NCBI GenBank assembly: GCA_029268325.1
Contig: JAJUGC010000022.1
Coordinates: 1 to 12,700, forward strand
Length of the DNA: 12,700 nucleotides
Origin: Gammaproteobacteria bacterium
GTDB taxonomy: Bacteria; Pseudomonadota; Gammaproteobacteria; Pseudomonadales; Oleiphilaceae
Direction of reading: 5' to 3'
Shown here: one piece after another, positions 5,810-12,445 of the stretch
Position numbering within the stretch: position 1 is the stretch's first letter
How the letters are laid out: every line of letters begins with the position of its first letter
Notes under the pieces: model-generated
Database searches by the model: none
Told to the model about the DNA's origin: nothing
What the model saw: only the letters and a program-made list of their open reading frames with translations
Made by a program: the position numbers and the translations under genes

Positions 5810-7108
5810 TCAGTTGTCGAACGGATGACGCAGGATAATGGTCTCGTTACGATCTGGCCCCGTGGATACAATATCAATGGGCGCTTCGATCTGTTGCTCC
5901 AAAAACGCAATGTAATCGCGGGCATTCTTGGGCAGCTCATCCAGGCTACGGACGCCCAGAGTGCTTTCCTTCCAGCCCGGCAGCTCTACATAGACCGGCT
6001 CGATATCTGCGTAGTCATCTGAGTTAATGGGAGGACGCTTCATTTCCTCGCCCTTCCGGTTCTTGTAACCCACGCACACTTTGACGGTTTCCAGCCCATC
6101 CAGCACGTCCAGCTTGGTCAGACAGATACCTGAGATACTGTTGATCTGGATGGTGTGGCGCAGAGCCACGGCATCAAACCAGCCGCAGCGGCGCGGCCGC
6201 CCGGTTGTGGCGCCAAACTCATGGCCACGGGTCGCCAGGTATTTGCCCTGCTCATCGAACAGCTCGGTCGGGAACGGACCTGAACCGACCCGGGTCGTAT
6301 AGGCCTTGGTGATGCCCAGAATGTAGTCCAGGAACAGCGGACCAAAGCCACTGCCGGTTGCCGTGCCGCCCGCCGTGGTGTTGGACGAGGTCACGAACGG
6401 ATAGGTACCGTGGTCAATATCCAGCAGGGCCCCTTGGGCGCCTTCAAACAGCAGGCTTTGGCCTTGCTTGCGGCAATCGTGCAGCAGATCCACCACGTCG
6501 CGGCACATGGGCAGCAGCTCTTCGGCCATCTTCAAGCAGTCGTCCAGCGTCTGCTGATAGTCAACGGCTTCGACCTTGTAGTAGTTGGTCAGGGTGAAGT
6601 TATGGTATTCCATGACTTCTCGGAGCTTCTCCGCAAAGGCTTTGGGGTCGGCCAGGTCGATCAGCCGCACGCCACGACGGGCAACCTTGTCTTCGTAGGC
6701 CGGGCCGATACCACGCCCTGTGGTGCCAATCTTGGCATCGCCTCGGGCGGCTTCGCGGGCCTGATCCAGCGCCTGGTGGTAGGGCAGGATCAGAGGACAG
6801 GCGCCACTCAGGATCAAACGATCCCGAACCGGCACGCCCTTTTCTTCGAGCTTGCGAATTTCCTTCAACAGGGCATCAGGCGCCAGCACCACGCCGTTGC
6901 CGATCACGCAGGTGACGCCCTCGCGCAAAATTCCGGAGGGGATCAGGTGCAGCACGGTTTTCTCGCCATCGATTACCAGTGTATGCCCTGCGTTGTGCCC
7001 CCCCTGGAAGCGAACGACCGTCCCCACTTGCTCGGTCAGCAAGTCGACGATCTTGCCTTTACCTTCGTCACCCCATTGAGTGCCCAAAACAACGACGTTT
7101 TTGCCCAT
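5810..7108 (-). CDS. purA: Adenylosuccinate synthase
   Basis: PurA joins aspartate to IMP using GTP, the first committed step from IMP to AMP, in the cytoplasm. The 432-residue length equals that of E. coli PurA. The N-terminal signature QWGDEGKGK (11-19) contains the catalytic Asp14, and GGHNAGHT (36-43) contains the catalytic His42. GTTGRGIGPAYEDK, FEGAQGALLDIDHGTYPFVTSS and GATTGRPRRCGW follow in the family order. The C-terminal STGPDRNETI completes the GTP-binding part. The ATG at 7108 is preceded only by a purine-rich stretch (GCGAAAAGAA), a weak ribosome-binding site. The gene lies 65 bp after hisZ, a spacer in which I see neither a terminator nor a clear promoter, so read-through from hisZ is likely. 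It ends at the bidirectional terminator. Confidence 0.98.
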   Translation of the reverse strand: MGKNVVVLGTQWGDEGKGKIVDLLTEQVGTVVRFQGGHNAGHTLVIDGEKTVLHLIPSGILREGVTCVIGNGVVLAPDALLKEIRKLEEKGVPVRDRLILSGACPLILPYHQALDQAREAARGDAKIGTTGRGIGPAYEDKVARRGVRLIDLADPKAFAEKLREVMEYHNFTLTNYYKVEAVDYQQTLDDCLKMAEELLPMCRDVVDLLHDCRKQGQSLLFEGAQGALLDIDHGTYPFVTSSNTTAGGTATGSGFGPLFLDYILGITKAYTTRVGSGPFPTELFDEQGKYLATRGHEFGATTGRPRRCGWFDAVALRHTIQINSISGICLTKLDVLDGLETVKVCVGYKNRKGEEMKRPPINSDDYADIEPVYVELPGWKESTLGVRSLDELPKNARDYIAFLEQQIEAPIDIVSTGPDRNETIILRHPFDN

Positions 7109-7173
7109 TTCTTTTCGCTCTAAATGCCTATTTCAGTAGAAGTTCCGACAATGCGTAACAACACGCTCGCGAT

Positions 7174-8361
7174 TTATCCCAGAGGTTTGACCTGCCAGTC
7201 ATCCCCAACCAGCACTAACTCCCGATCACAGCGCCCAATTACTTCTTCTCGGGGCTGTCCCGGTAACAACTGAATCACCGTTTCACGGCGACGCAATTCT
7301 TGGATTTTGTTCCAGAGTCCCGGCTCATCCCCGGCCGGGGCCAGGATTCCGTTACAAGGTAACTCCGGCAGAGTCTCGGCCATGCGCAACAAAGCCTTCA
7401 CATCTAGGCTGAAGCCTGTGGCCGGGCGCGATACGCCAAACACTGCACCGGCGCCATCGTAACGGCCGCCTTGGGCAATGGCCTGGCCATAGCCTTCCGC
7501 ATAGGCTGCAAACACCAGCCCCGTGTGATAGTTGTATCCACGCAGCTCACAAAAGTCGAAATAGAACTCAACTTCGGGAAAACGTTTTTCCAGGGCTTCC
7601 GCAACCTGCTCCATGGTGTCCAGCCCGGCGAGGACTTCAGCCTCTGTCCCGTCAAACAGGGCCCGGGCCTGGTCCAGTATTTCCCGCCCTCCCGCCAAGC
7701 GGGGCAGGCGCCGGATCATCTCCGCCACCTGAGGATCGGCCACGGCATTCGCGGCCAACTCCTCGATATCAGGAATGGACTTCCGCCGCAGGGCATCAAA
7801 CAACTGCTTTTCCATGGCCTCGTTTAGGCCAGCCTTGGCGATCAGGGCACGATACACGCCCACCTGGGCCAGCTCTACGTGGATATGGGAAATGCCGACG
7901 GTCCGCAGTGACTCCAACATCAGGGAGATGACTTCAATGTCGGCAGACACATCAGCCTGGCCATAAAGCTCGCAACCGGCCTGGATCGGGGTGCGGGAGG
8001 TCAACATGTGGGCCGGCACTGCGTGCAGCACACTGCCGAGATAACACAGGCGATTGACGCCGCCATTGGCACGGGCGCCTCGCGCATCAATCCGGGCCGC
8101 CTGGGGAGTCATATCGGCACGGATCCCCATGAGGCGGCCAGTCAGTTGGTCGGTGATCTTGATCGTCTGCAGGTCCAGATCATGACCCGCACCGGTTAAA
8201 AGGGAGTCGAGATACTCGATCAAGGGGGGCGTCACCAGCTCATAGCCCCAACGCTGGTAGAGGTCTATAAGCTGTCGGCGCATGTCTTCAACGACTGCAG
8301 CCTGGGGCGGCAACAGTTCTTCCACGCCATCAGGTAGAAGCCAACGATCAGAAACAGACAT
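7174..8361 (-). CDS. hisZ: ATP phosphoribosyltransferase regulatory subunit HisZ
   Basis: HisZ is a catalytically inactive paralogue of histidyl-tRNA synthetase. It forms an octamer with short-form HisG and gives it activity and histidine feedback control in the first step of histidine synthesis. The 395-residue protein has the HisS-like N-terminus (WLLPDGVEELLPPQA), motif 2-like RADMTPQAARID, LCYLGSVLHAVP and QAGCELYGQADVSADIEVISLM. Near the C-terminus are YYHTGLVFAAYAEG-like and QGGRYDGAGAVFGVSRPATGFS segments. It has no C-terminal anticodon-binding domain. I choose the ATG at 8359-8361 (MSVSDRW) with TGGA upstream; an in-frame TTG five codons earlier is less likely. A hisG of the short type is therefore expected elsewhere in the genome. 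This hisZ-purA adjacency is known from Pseudomonas. Confidence 0.95.
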   Translation of the reverse strand: MSVSDRWLLPDGVEELLPPQAAVVEDMRRQLIDLYQRWGYELVTPPLIEYLDSLLTGAGHDLDLQTIKITDQLTGRLMGIRADMTPQAARIDARGARANGGVNRLCYLGSVLHAVPAHMLTSRTPIQAGCELYGQADVSADIEVISLMLESLRTVGISHIHVELAQVGVYRALIAKAGLNEAMEKQLFDALRRKSIPDIEELAANAVADPQVAEMIRRLPRLAGGREILDQARALFDGTEAEVLAGLDTMEQVAEALEKRFPEVEFYFDFCELRGYNYHTGLVFAAYAEGYGQAIAQGGRYDGAGAVFGVSRPATGFSLDVKALLRMAETLPELPCNGILAPAGDEPGLWNKIQELRRRETVIQLLPGQPREEVIGRCDRELVLVGDDWQVKPLG

Positions 8362-8395
8362 GATTATTCCAGTCAATTAATGGGCCGGACTTGGC

Positions 8396-8422
8396 TTATG
8401 CCGGAGCCAGCAAGAAACACAT
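8396..8422 (-). CDS. Possible 8-codon leader ORF upstream of hisZ (MCFLLAPA)
   Basis: On the minus strand a near-ideal ribosome-binding site GGAGG (8430-8434) is spaced 7 nt from an ATG at 8420-8422. That ATG opens an 8-codon frame ending in TAA, 34 nt before the hisZ start. A second ATG in frame two codons upstream is too close to the GGAGG to be used. This ribosome-binding site is much stronger than that of hisZ itself. The peptide contains no histidine, so it is not a classical his attenuator. Translation is not proven, and the motif could be a chance match. Confidence 0.25.
   Translation of the reverse strand: MCFLLAPA
8399..8419 (+). repeat. 21-bp intergenic repeat, copy 2
   Basis: This copy is in the hisZ leader and overlaps the possible 8-codon leader ORF. 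It matches copy 1 (4316-4336) at 19 of 21 positions in the same orientation of the + strand. Two copies are too few to say whether this is a dispersed genomic repeat. Confidence 0.4.
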
Positions 8423-8446
8423 GATCATACCTCCGGTGCAGAAGGA

Positions 8447-8632
8447 TCAATGCACCAGATACAGAAGGCCAGTTCCCAGCAACATGCTGACAAACCCGGC
8501 CATGCGCAGATGGCGATTGTCCACCTGCGCCAATATTTGCACTAGACGGCGCCAGCGCTCGGGATACAGAAACGGCAGTATCCCCTCAAGAATGAGCATC
8601 AGACAAAAGGCTACAGCAAAGTCCTGCCACAT
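8447..8632 (-). CDS. DUF2065 family small inner-membrane protein (YjeT-like)
   Basis: The 61-residue protein is almost entirely two hydrophobic segments: about residues 4-23 (DFAVAFCLMLILEGILPFLY) and 43-60 (MAGFVSMLLGTGLLYLV). They are joined by a short basic/polar loop PERWRRLVQILAQVDNRHLR. The conserved family features are LEGILPFL followed by P-E-R-W-R, and a final GxxLL. The homologue yjeT occupies the same place between hflC and purA in E. coli; its function is unknown, though location beside the HflKC/FtsH regulators invites a membrane quality-control guess. The ATG at 8630-8632 has only a poor ribosome-binding site. It follows a strong terminator after hflC, so it needs its own promoter in 8633-8740, which I could not identify clearly. 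Confidence 0.9.
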   Translation of the reverse strand: MWQDFAVAFCLMLILEGILPFLYPERWRRLVQILAQVDNRHLRMAGFVSMLLGTGLLYLVH

Positions 8633-8740
8633 AGACTGCTTCTACCAGCACCCATCAATGATACAGGAGCGCTTGCACGGAGCCTGGCAGTCCAGGTCAA
8701 CCGCACACAAAAACGCCAATTTTACCTAGTTACCCACCAT
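8633..8740 (-). other. Spacer upstream of the DUF2065 gene, no clear promoter
   Basis: This 108-bp stretch follows the hflKC terminator and should contain the promoter for DUF2065-hisZ-purA. On the minus strand there are isolated promoter-like hexamers, TTGACC near 8698 and TATCAT near 8658, but they are not spaced to form a pair. I therefore call no promoter here. Confidence 0.3.
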
Positions 8741-8767
8741 AAAAAAACCGGGACCAGGCCCGGTTCT
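8741..8767 (-). terminator. Rho-independent terminator after hflKC
   Basis: A perfect 7-bp stem AACCGGG/CCCGGTT (8746-8752 and 8759-8765) has a 6-nt loop. On the minus strand it is followed by seven T residues, the complement of the A run at 8741-8747. It lies about 118 bp past the hflC stop and would end the hfq-hflX-hflK-hflC transcript before the DUF2065 gene. The plus-strand U-tract is shorter and broken. Confidence 0.9.
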
Positions 8768-8784
8768 TTTAAATTGTACCAGAC

Positions 8785-8798
8785 TTATGCCGGCATAA
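8785..8798. repeat. 14-bp perfect palindrome TTATGCCGGCATAA
   Basis: The sequence is fully self-complementary and lies between the hflC terminator and the nested inverted repeat. Its left half with one flanking base, CTTATGCCGG, recurs at 8395-8404 on the other side of the DUF2065 gene. It may be an operator half-pair or part of a folded RNA. Confidence 0.5.
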
Positions 8799-8873
8799 CA
8801 GAGGACATTTACCATCAGGCTTGGCAATTTCTGGAAGCCATGCCTCCATGGCTTCCAACCATCAGGTCCTCTG
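8799..8873. repeat. Nested inverted repeat with internal direct repeats in the hflC 3' region
   Basis: Outer arms CAGAGGAC (8799-8806) and GTCCTCTG (8866-8873) pair over 8 bp. Inside is a perfect 11-bp hairpin, TGGAAGCCATG (8832-8842) with CATGGCTTCCA (8847-8857) around a 4-nt loop. A direct repeat ACCATCAGG occurs at 8811-8819 and 8858-8866, bracketing the inner hairpin. The block lies 11 bp after the hflC stop and upstream of its terminator. Confidence 0.7.
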
Positions 8874-8884
8874 GGATACGTTGG

Positions 8885-9763
8885 CTAGTTTCTGGCGGGA
8901 CTGGGCGTCTTGAGATAACGCAGGAACTCATTCTGCGCATCCAGTACGATCACATCCCCTTTGCTACTAAAGGTTTTCTCGTAGGCTTGCATGCTACGGT
9001 AGAACTCATAGAAGTCCTGATCCTGGCTGAAAGCCTCCGCATACAGCTGGGACGCGATGGCATCCCCTTCACCCCGGGTCCGCTCGGCTTCGGCAAAAGC
9101 CTCGGCCAGAATCACAGTGCGCTGACGATCTGCGTCGGCCCGGATGCCTTCGGCCAGCTCATTACCCCGGGAGCGATGGTCCTGGGCTTCTTTCGCCCGC
9201 TCCGCCTGCATCCGCTCGAACACAGAGGAGCTCACGTCCACCGGCAGCTCAATGGCCTTGACCCGCACGTCGATCAGGCGGATCCCGAACTCCTGACGGG
9301 TGCGCTGGTCCAGGGACTGGGTCAGTTCACGCATCAGGGCATCCCGTTCCCCGGAGATCACTTCGTGTTGGGTACGGCGGCCGAACTGGTCCCGCAGGCC
9401 GTTGTCAATCCGCGCCGCCAACAGGGAAATGGCCCGCGCCTCGTCACCCGATGTGGCCCGGTAAAACTTGGCAACATCGATAATCTGCCAAGCCGCAAAG
9501 GAATCCACTTCCAGGGGCTTCTTGTCCACCGTCAGATAACGACGCGTGGGAGAGTCCACGGTCAGCACCCGCACATCGAACTTGCGCACCTTGTCCATGA
9601 AGGGAATCTTCACATGCAGGCCAGGCTCGATATCCGTGCGGACTTCTTCCCCGAAGCGCAGCAGCACACCACGCTCCCACTCATTGACGATATAGAGCGA
9701 CTTGGAGCCCACCAGCAATACCAGAAAGACAACAACAATACCCACTACCGATTTAGAGTTCAT
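8885..9763 (-). CDS. hflC: Protease modulator HflC (SPFH/band 7 protein)
   Basis: HflC forms, with HflK, a large cage-like complex in the inner membrane, facing the periplasm, that surrounds FtsH and tunes its proteolysis of membrane proteins. The 292-residue protein has an N-terminal membrane anchor (about residues 5-24), then the band 7 start YIVNEWERGVLLRFGE and EPGLHVKIPFMDKVRKFDVR. The coiled helical section (about 180-250) includes RMQAERAKEAQDHRSRGNELAEGIRA-type heptads, followed by the C-terminal HflC stretch SQDQDFYEFYRSMQAYEKTF and VIVLDAQNEFLRYLK. The ATG is 1 bp after the hflK stop and has GGGGG 8 nt upstream inside hflK, so translation is likely coupled. Confidence 0.97.
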   Translation of the reverse strand: MNSKSVVGIVVVFLVLLVGSKSLYIVNEWERGVLLRFGEEVRTDIEPGLHVKIPFMDKVRKFDVRVLTVDSPTRRYLTVDKKPLEVDSFAAWQIIDVAKFYRATSGDEARAISLLAARIDNGLRDQFGRRTQHEVISGERDALMRELTQSLDQRTRQEFGIRLIDVRVKAIELPVDVSSSVFERMQAERAKEAQDHRSRGNELAEGIRADADRQRTVILAEAFAEAERTRGEGDAIASQLYAEAFSQDQDFYEFYRSMQAYEKTFSSKGDVIVLDAQNEFLRYLKTPSPARN

Positions 9764-9764
9764 A

Positions 9765-10937
9765 TCAACGCCCCCTGCTACGGCTGCTTTGGGTAGCAGC
9801 CTGACGGCTCAGCGACTCGTCAATCAAACGGCTGACGGTGCTCTCCAAGTCCTGCGGGGTCAGACCCGCCTGGGCACCGGCGGCTTCGCGGCTCGCAGCG
9901 CCAGAACCGATTCTGTCCAAGGGAATGTACATCAGGTTATTACCTTCCTTCACATCCACCAGTACCTTGCTGGTACTGCTCAATACATTCTGCATGGCGT
10001 CTATATAGAGACGCTCACGGGTTACCTCAGGCGCCTGCTTGTAAATGGCCAGCTGTGCCAGGAAACGTGCCGTGTCACCTTCCGCCCTGGAAATGACCTC
10101 AGCCTTGTAAGCCGCAGACTCTTCGATCATCCGTTGCGCCTGGCCCCGGGCTTCAGGAAGCACCTTGTTGCGATAGGCCTCGGCGGACTCGACGACACGC
10201 CGCTCGTCTTCCTTGGCCCGTTGCACGTCGTCAAAGGCCGCGCGAACCGCTCGCGGAGGCTGGGCTTCGTTAATGTTGACCTGGCGAACCTCAATCCCCG
10301 CCTGGTAATCATCCAGGGAGCGCTGCAGACGCTCCTGCACCCGCACCGCCAATACGGAGCGTCCTTCCGTCAGAACGGCGTCCATCTCCGCACTCCCCAC
10401 CTCATGGCGGAGTGTACTGTCAATAGCGTACTCCAGCAGGGTTTCCGCATCCCGGACATCCATCAGGAAGTTTTCCAGGTTATTGATGACATACTGAACC
10501 GTCAGGTCAATCTCGACGATATTTTCATCTTCGGTCAGCATCTGACCGGAAGTCACCTTGGTGCGGATATTGGTAACTTCACGAATTTCCACCTGATCGA
10601 TCAGGGGCAGCTTAAAGTGCAGACCGGCGCCATTGGTTTCCAGATACTTTCCAAACCGCAGGACCAGGGCCTGTTGGCGCTCGTCTACGGTGTATACGGA
10701 GTTGAAGATCAGGAAAAACACCAGCACGACGGCCACAATGGCAAAAATGCCACCACCACCGGAGGCCGAGGAGCCGCCACCGCCGGACGAGCCCTTGCCG
10801 CCAAACAGGCGGTTCAGCTTGTCCATTCCTTTCTTGATTGCTTCATCCAGGTCTGGTGGACCGTCTTGGCGACCCCGGTTACCACCTCCCCAGGGATCCT
10901 GATTGTTTCTGTTTCCACCCGGTTCGTTCCAGGCCAT
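9765..10937 (-). CDS. hflK: FtsH protease activity modulator HflK (SPFH/band 7 protein)
   Basis: HflK is the larger partner of HflC in the FtsH-modulating complex of the inner membrane. The 390-residue protein starts with the typical Gly/Asn/Pro-rich cytoplasmic tail MAWNEPGGNRNNQDPWGG, then PPDLDEAIKKGMDKLNRLFGG (27-47), a Gly/Ser linker (48-63) and one membrane segment (about 64-79). The band 7 domain follows: YTVDERQQALVLRFGKY (82-98) and GAGLHFKLPLID (103-114), then a long charged helical region (about 225-300). The start at 10935-10937 has GGAG 7 nt upstream; a TTG four codons earlier lies within that ribosome-binding site and is rejected. A 211-bp structured leader separates it from hflX. 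Confidence 0.97.
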   Translation of the reverse strand: MAWNEPGGNRNNQDPWGGGNRGRQDGPPDLDEAIKKGMDKLNRLFGGKGSSGGGGSSASGGGGIFAIVAVVLVFFLIFNSVYTVDERQQALVLRFGKYLETNGAGLHFKLPLIDQVEIREVTNIRTKVTSGQMLTEDENIVEIDLTVQYVINNLENFLMDVRDAETLLEYAIDSTLRHEVGSAEMDAVLTEGRSVLAVRVQERLQRSLDDYQAGIEVRQVNINEAQPPRAVRAAFDDVQRAKEDERRVVESAEAYRNKVLPEARGQAQRMIEESAAYKAEVISRAEGDTARFLAQLAIYKQAPEVTRERLYIDAMQNVLSSTSKVLVDVKEGNNLMYIPLDRIGSGAASREAAGAQAGLTPQDLESTVSRLIDESLSRQAATQSSRSRGR

Positions 10938-11148
10938 GTTCTTCTCCAACTATTAATGGCTTTTTATGACCAATGATGGCCTTTATGGGCCGAGCCTTTG
11001 GTCAGCGGCCGCACGGCTTCGTGCCTGAAGCCCGGCAGCACCTGACAGTTTCTCAGCATGGCGAAGCAATGACAACGTCACAGCAAATAAGTTCAGCAAT
11101 TCTACGGGATGCCAATACTATGAATCTTCAGAACTTTCAGCAACCCGG
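10938..11148 (-). other. Structured spacer / leader between hflX and hflK
   Basis: This 211-bp region is long for a point inside the hfq-hflX-hflK-hflC cluster. It contains an outer stem TGACCAA/TTGGTCA (10967-10973 and 10998-11004) enclosing a GGCC/GGCC hairpin (10978-10981 and 10988-10991). It also holds a GCGGCCGC palindrome (11005-11012) and two mutually exclusive hairpins: GCACG/CGTGC (11011-11015, 11020-11024) and GGCTTC/GAAGCC (11015-11020, 11027-11032). No U-tract follows, so these are not terminators. A weak promoter candidate lies at 11115-11143. Confidence 0.5.
11115..11143 (-). promoter_or_regulatory. Weak candidate promoter for hflKC
   Basis: On the minus strand TTGCTG (11138-11143) and TAGTAT (11115-11120) are spaced by 17 bp, with three and four consensus matches respectively. 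A start near 11108 would give a leader of about 170 nt that includes all the stems of the spacer. hflK and hflC could equally be reached by read-through from hflX. Confidence 0.25.
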
Positions 11149-12429
11149 CTAAACCAGCGCCTCTTCACGTACCCCCACCCGACTCAGCATCTGCTGCCAG
11201 TCACTGCGTGGCAGGCGCACTTCCAGGACCAGGGAGCCATCCTCCGAAGCGCCTTCATGCACAACGCTGCCGTTTTGGTACAGCATGGCACGCAGGCGCC
11301 CCAGGTTGGGCGGCAACCTGACCGTCTTATGAACCATATTGCGGGCCAGCAGCTCACTGATCGCGGCGAACAGCATGGGAATGCCCTCCCCGGTCTGGGC
11401 AGAGAGCCAGACCGCCAGCGGCTTGCCGTCGCTGTCCCGGACAATGCCCGGGCCACGCCCCTCCAGCAGGTCAATCTTGTTGTAGACCACCAGCGTTGGA
11501 ATTTCGTCGGCACCGATCTCGATCAGCACCTCCTCCACTTGGCGCATATTGTCCTCGCGCTCGAAAGAGTTGCTATCGACCACATGCAGCAGAAGATCTG
11601 CATTCTCGGTTTCCTCCAGCGTGGCGCGAAACGCCTCTACCAGCTTATGGGGCAGGTGCCGGATAAAACCGACGGTGTCGGCCAGAACGACCGGGCCAAT
11701 GTCCGGCAAGGTGATACGGCGAAGCGTCGGATCCAGGGTGGCAAACAACTGGTTTGCCGCATATACCTGAGCTTCAGTGATACGATTGAACAGGGTGGAC
11801 TTACCCGCGTTGGTATAGCCCACCAGGGACACGGTGGGAATTTCAGCCCGCTGCCGGGCCCGCCGTCCCTGGTCACGCTGGGTCCGCACCTTCTCCAGGC
11901 GCTTGCCAATATATTTGATCCGGGCCCGCAGCAGACGGCGGTCGGTTTCCAGCTGGGTTTCCCCGGGGCCACGCAGCCCAATCCCGCCTTTTTGACGTTC
12001 AAGGTGCGTCCAGCCACGAATCAGCCGGGTAGACATATGTTCGAGCTGCGCCAGCTCAACCTGCAGCTTGCCTTCGTAGGTACGGGCCCGCTGGGCAAAG
12101 ATATCGAGGATCACACCGGTGCGATCCAGCACCCGACATTTCAATTCCCGCTCAAGGTTGCGCTCCTGACTGGGTGATAACGCGTGATTAAACAGTACGA
12201 CATCAGCCTCATGCAGTGAGATCGCTTCCTTGACTTCTTCCAGCTTTCCCTCGCCAACAAAGAAACGGGGACTCGGGTGCGCGCGCGAGCCCTGCACCAG
12301 GGCCACCGGCTCCACGCCGGCTGAAATCACCAGCTCTTTGAACTCCTGAGGATCTTCCCTTTCACTTTCAGTCATCAGCTCCAGGTGAACCAGCACTGCA
12401 CGCTCACCGGCATCGGGCCGCTCAAACAA
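11149..12429 (-). CDS. hflX: Ribosome-associated GTPase HflX (TTG start)
   Basis: HflX is a translational GTPase that splits stalled or idle 70S ribosomes, notably in heat stress. The 426-residue protein has the N-terminal HflX domain (about 25-115), a helical linker with GGIGLRGPGETQLETDRR (148-165), and the G domain. G1 is GYTNAGKST (204-212), followed by the G2 Thr in FATLDPT (229-235). G3 is DTVGF (251-255), G4 is NKID (317-320), and G5 is SAQTG (343-347). A short C-terminal domain follows. I place the start at the TTG codon 12427-12429 because a full GGAGG (12439-12443) lies 9 nt upstream and the predicted N-terminus (FERPDAGERAVLVHLEL) fits the family; there is no ATG at that position. 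It lies 16 bp after the hfq stop, so the two are in one operon. Confidence 0.96.
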   Translation of the reverse strand: MFERPDAGERAVLVHLELMTESEREDPQEFKELVISAGVEPVALVQGSRAHPSPRFFVGEGKLEEVKEAISLHEADVVLFNHALSPSQERNLERELKCRVLDRTGVILDIFAQRARTYEGKLQVELAQLEHMSTRLIRGWTHLERQKGGIGLRGPGETQLETDRRLLRARIKYIGKRLEKVRTQRDQGRRARQRAEIPTVSLVGYTNAGKSTLFNRITEAQVYAANQLFATLDPTLRRITLPDIGPVVLADTVGFIRHLPHKLVEAFRATLEETENADLLLHVVDSNSFEREDNMRQVEEVLIEIGADEIPTLVVYNKIDLLEGRGPGIVRDSDGKPLAVWLSAQTGEGIPMLFAAISELLARNMVHKTVRLPPNLGRLRAMLYQNGSVVHEGASEDGSLVLEVRLPRSDWQQMLSRVGVREEALV

Positions 12430-12445
12430 GGGCTAGAGCCTCCAA

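Noticed and set aside
6410..7123. 237-codon plus-strand frame opposite purA
   Set aside because: purA is certain on the minus strand; the opposite frame is a by-product.
8774..9796. 340-codon plus-strand frame opposite hflC
   Set aside because: It is antisense to hflC, with no domain features; it arises from the GC-rich codon pattern of the real gene.
9702..10976. 424-codon plus-strand frame opposite hflK and the start of hflC
   Set aside because: It is antisense to well-supported genes, has no recognisable domains or ribosome-binding site, and its composition is that of a reverse-strand shadow.
11257..12177. 306-codon plus-strand frame opposite hflX
   Set aside because: It is a shadow of the HflX GTPase gene; no motifs and no start signals.
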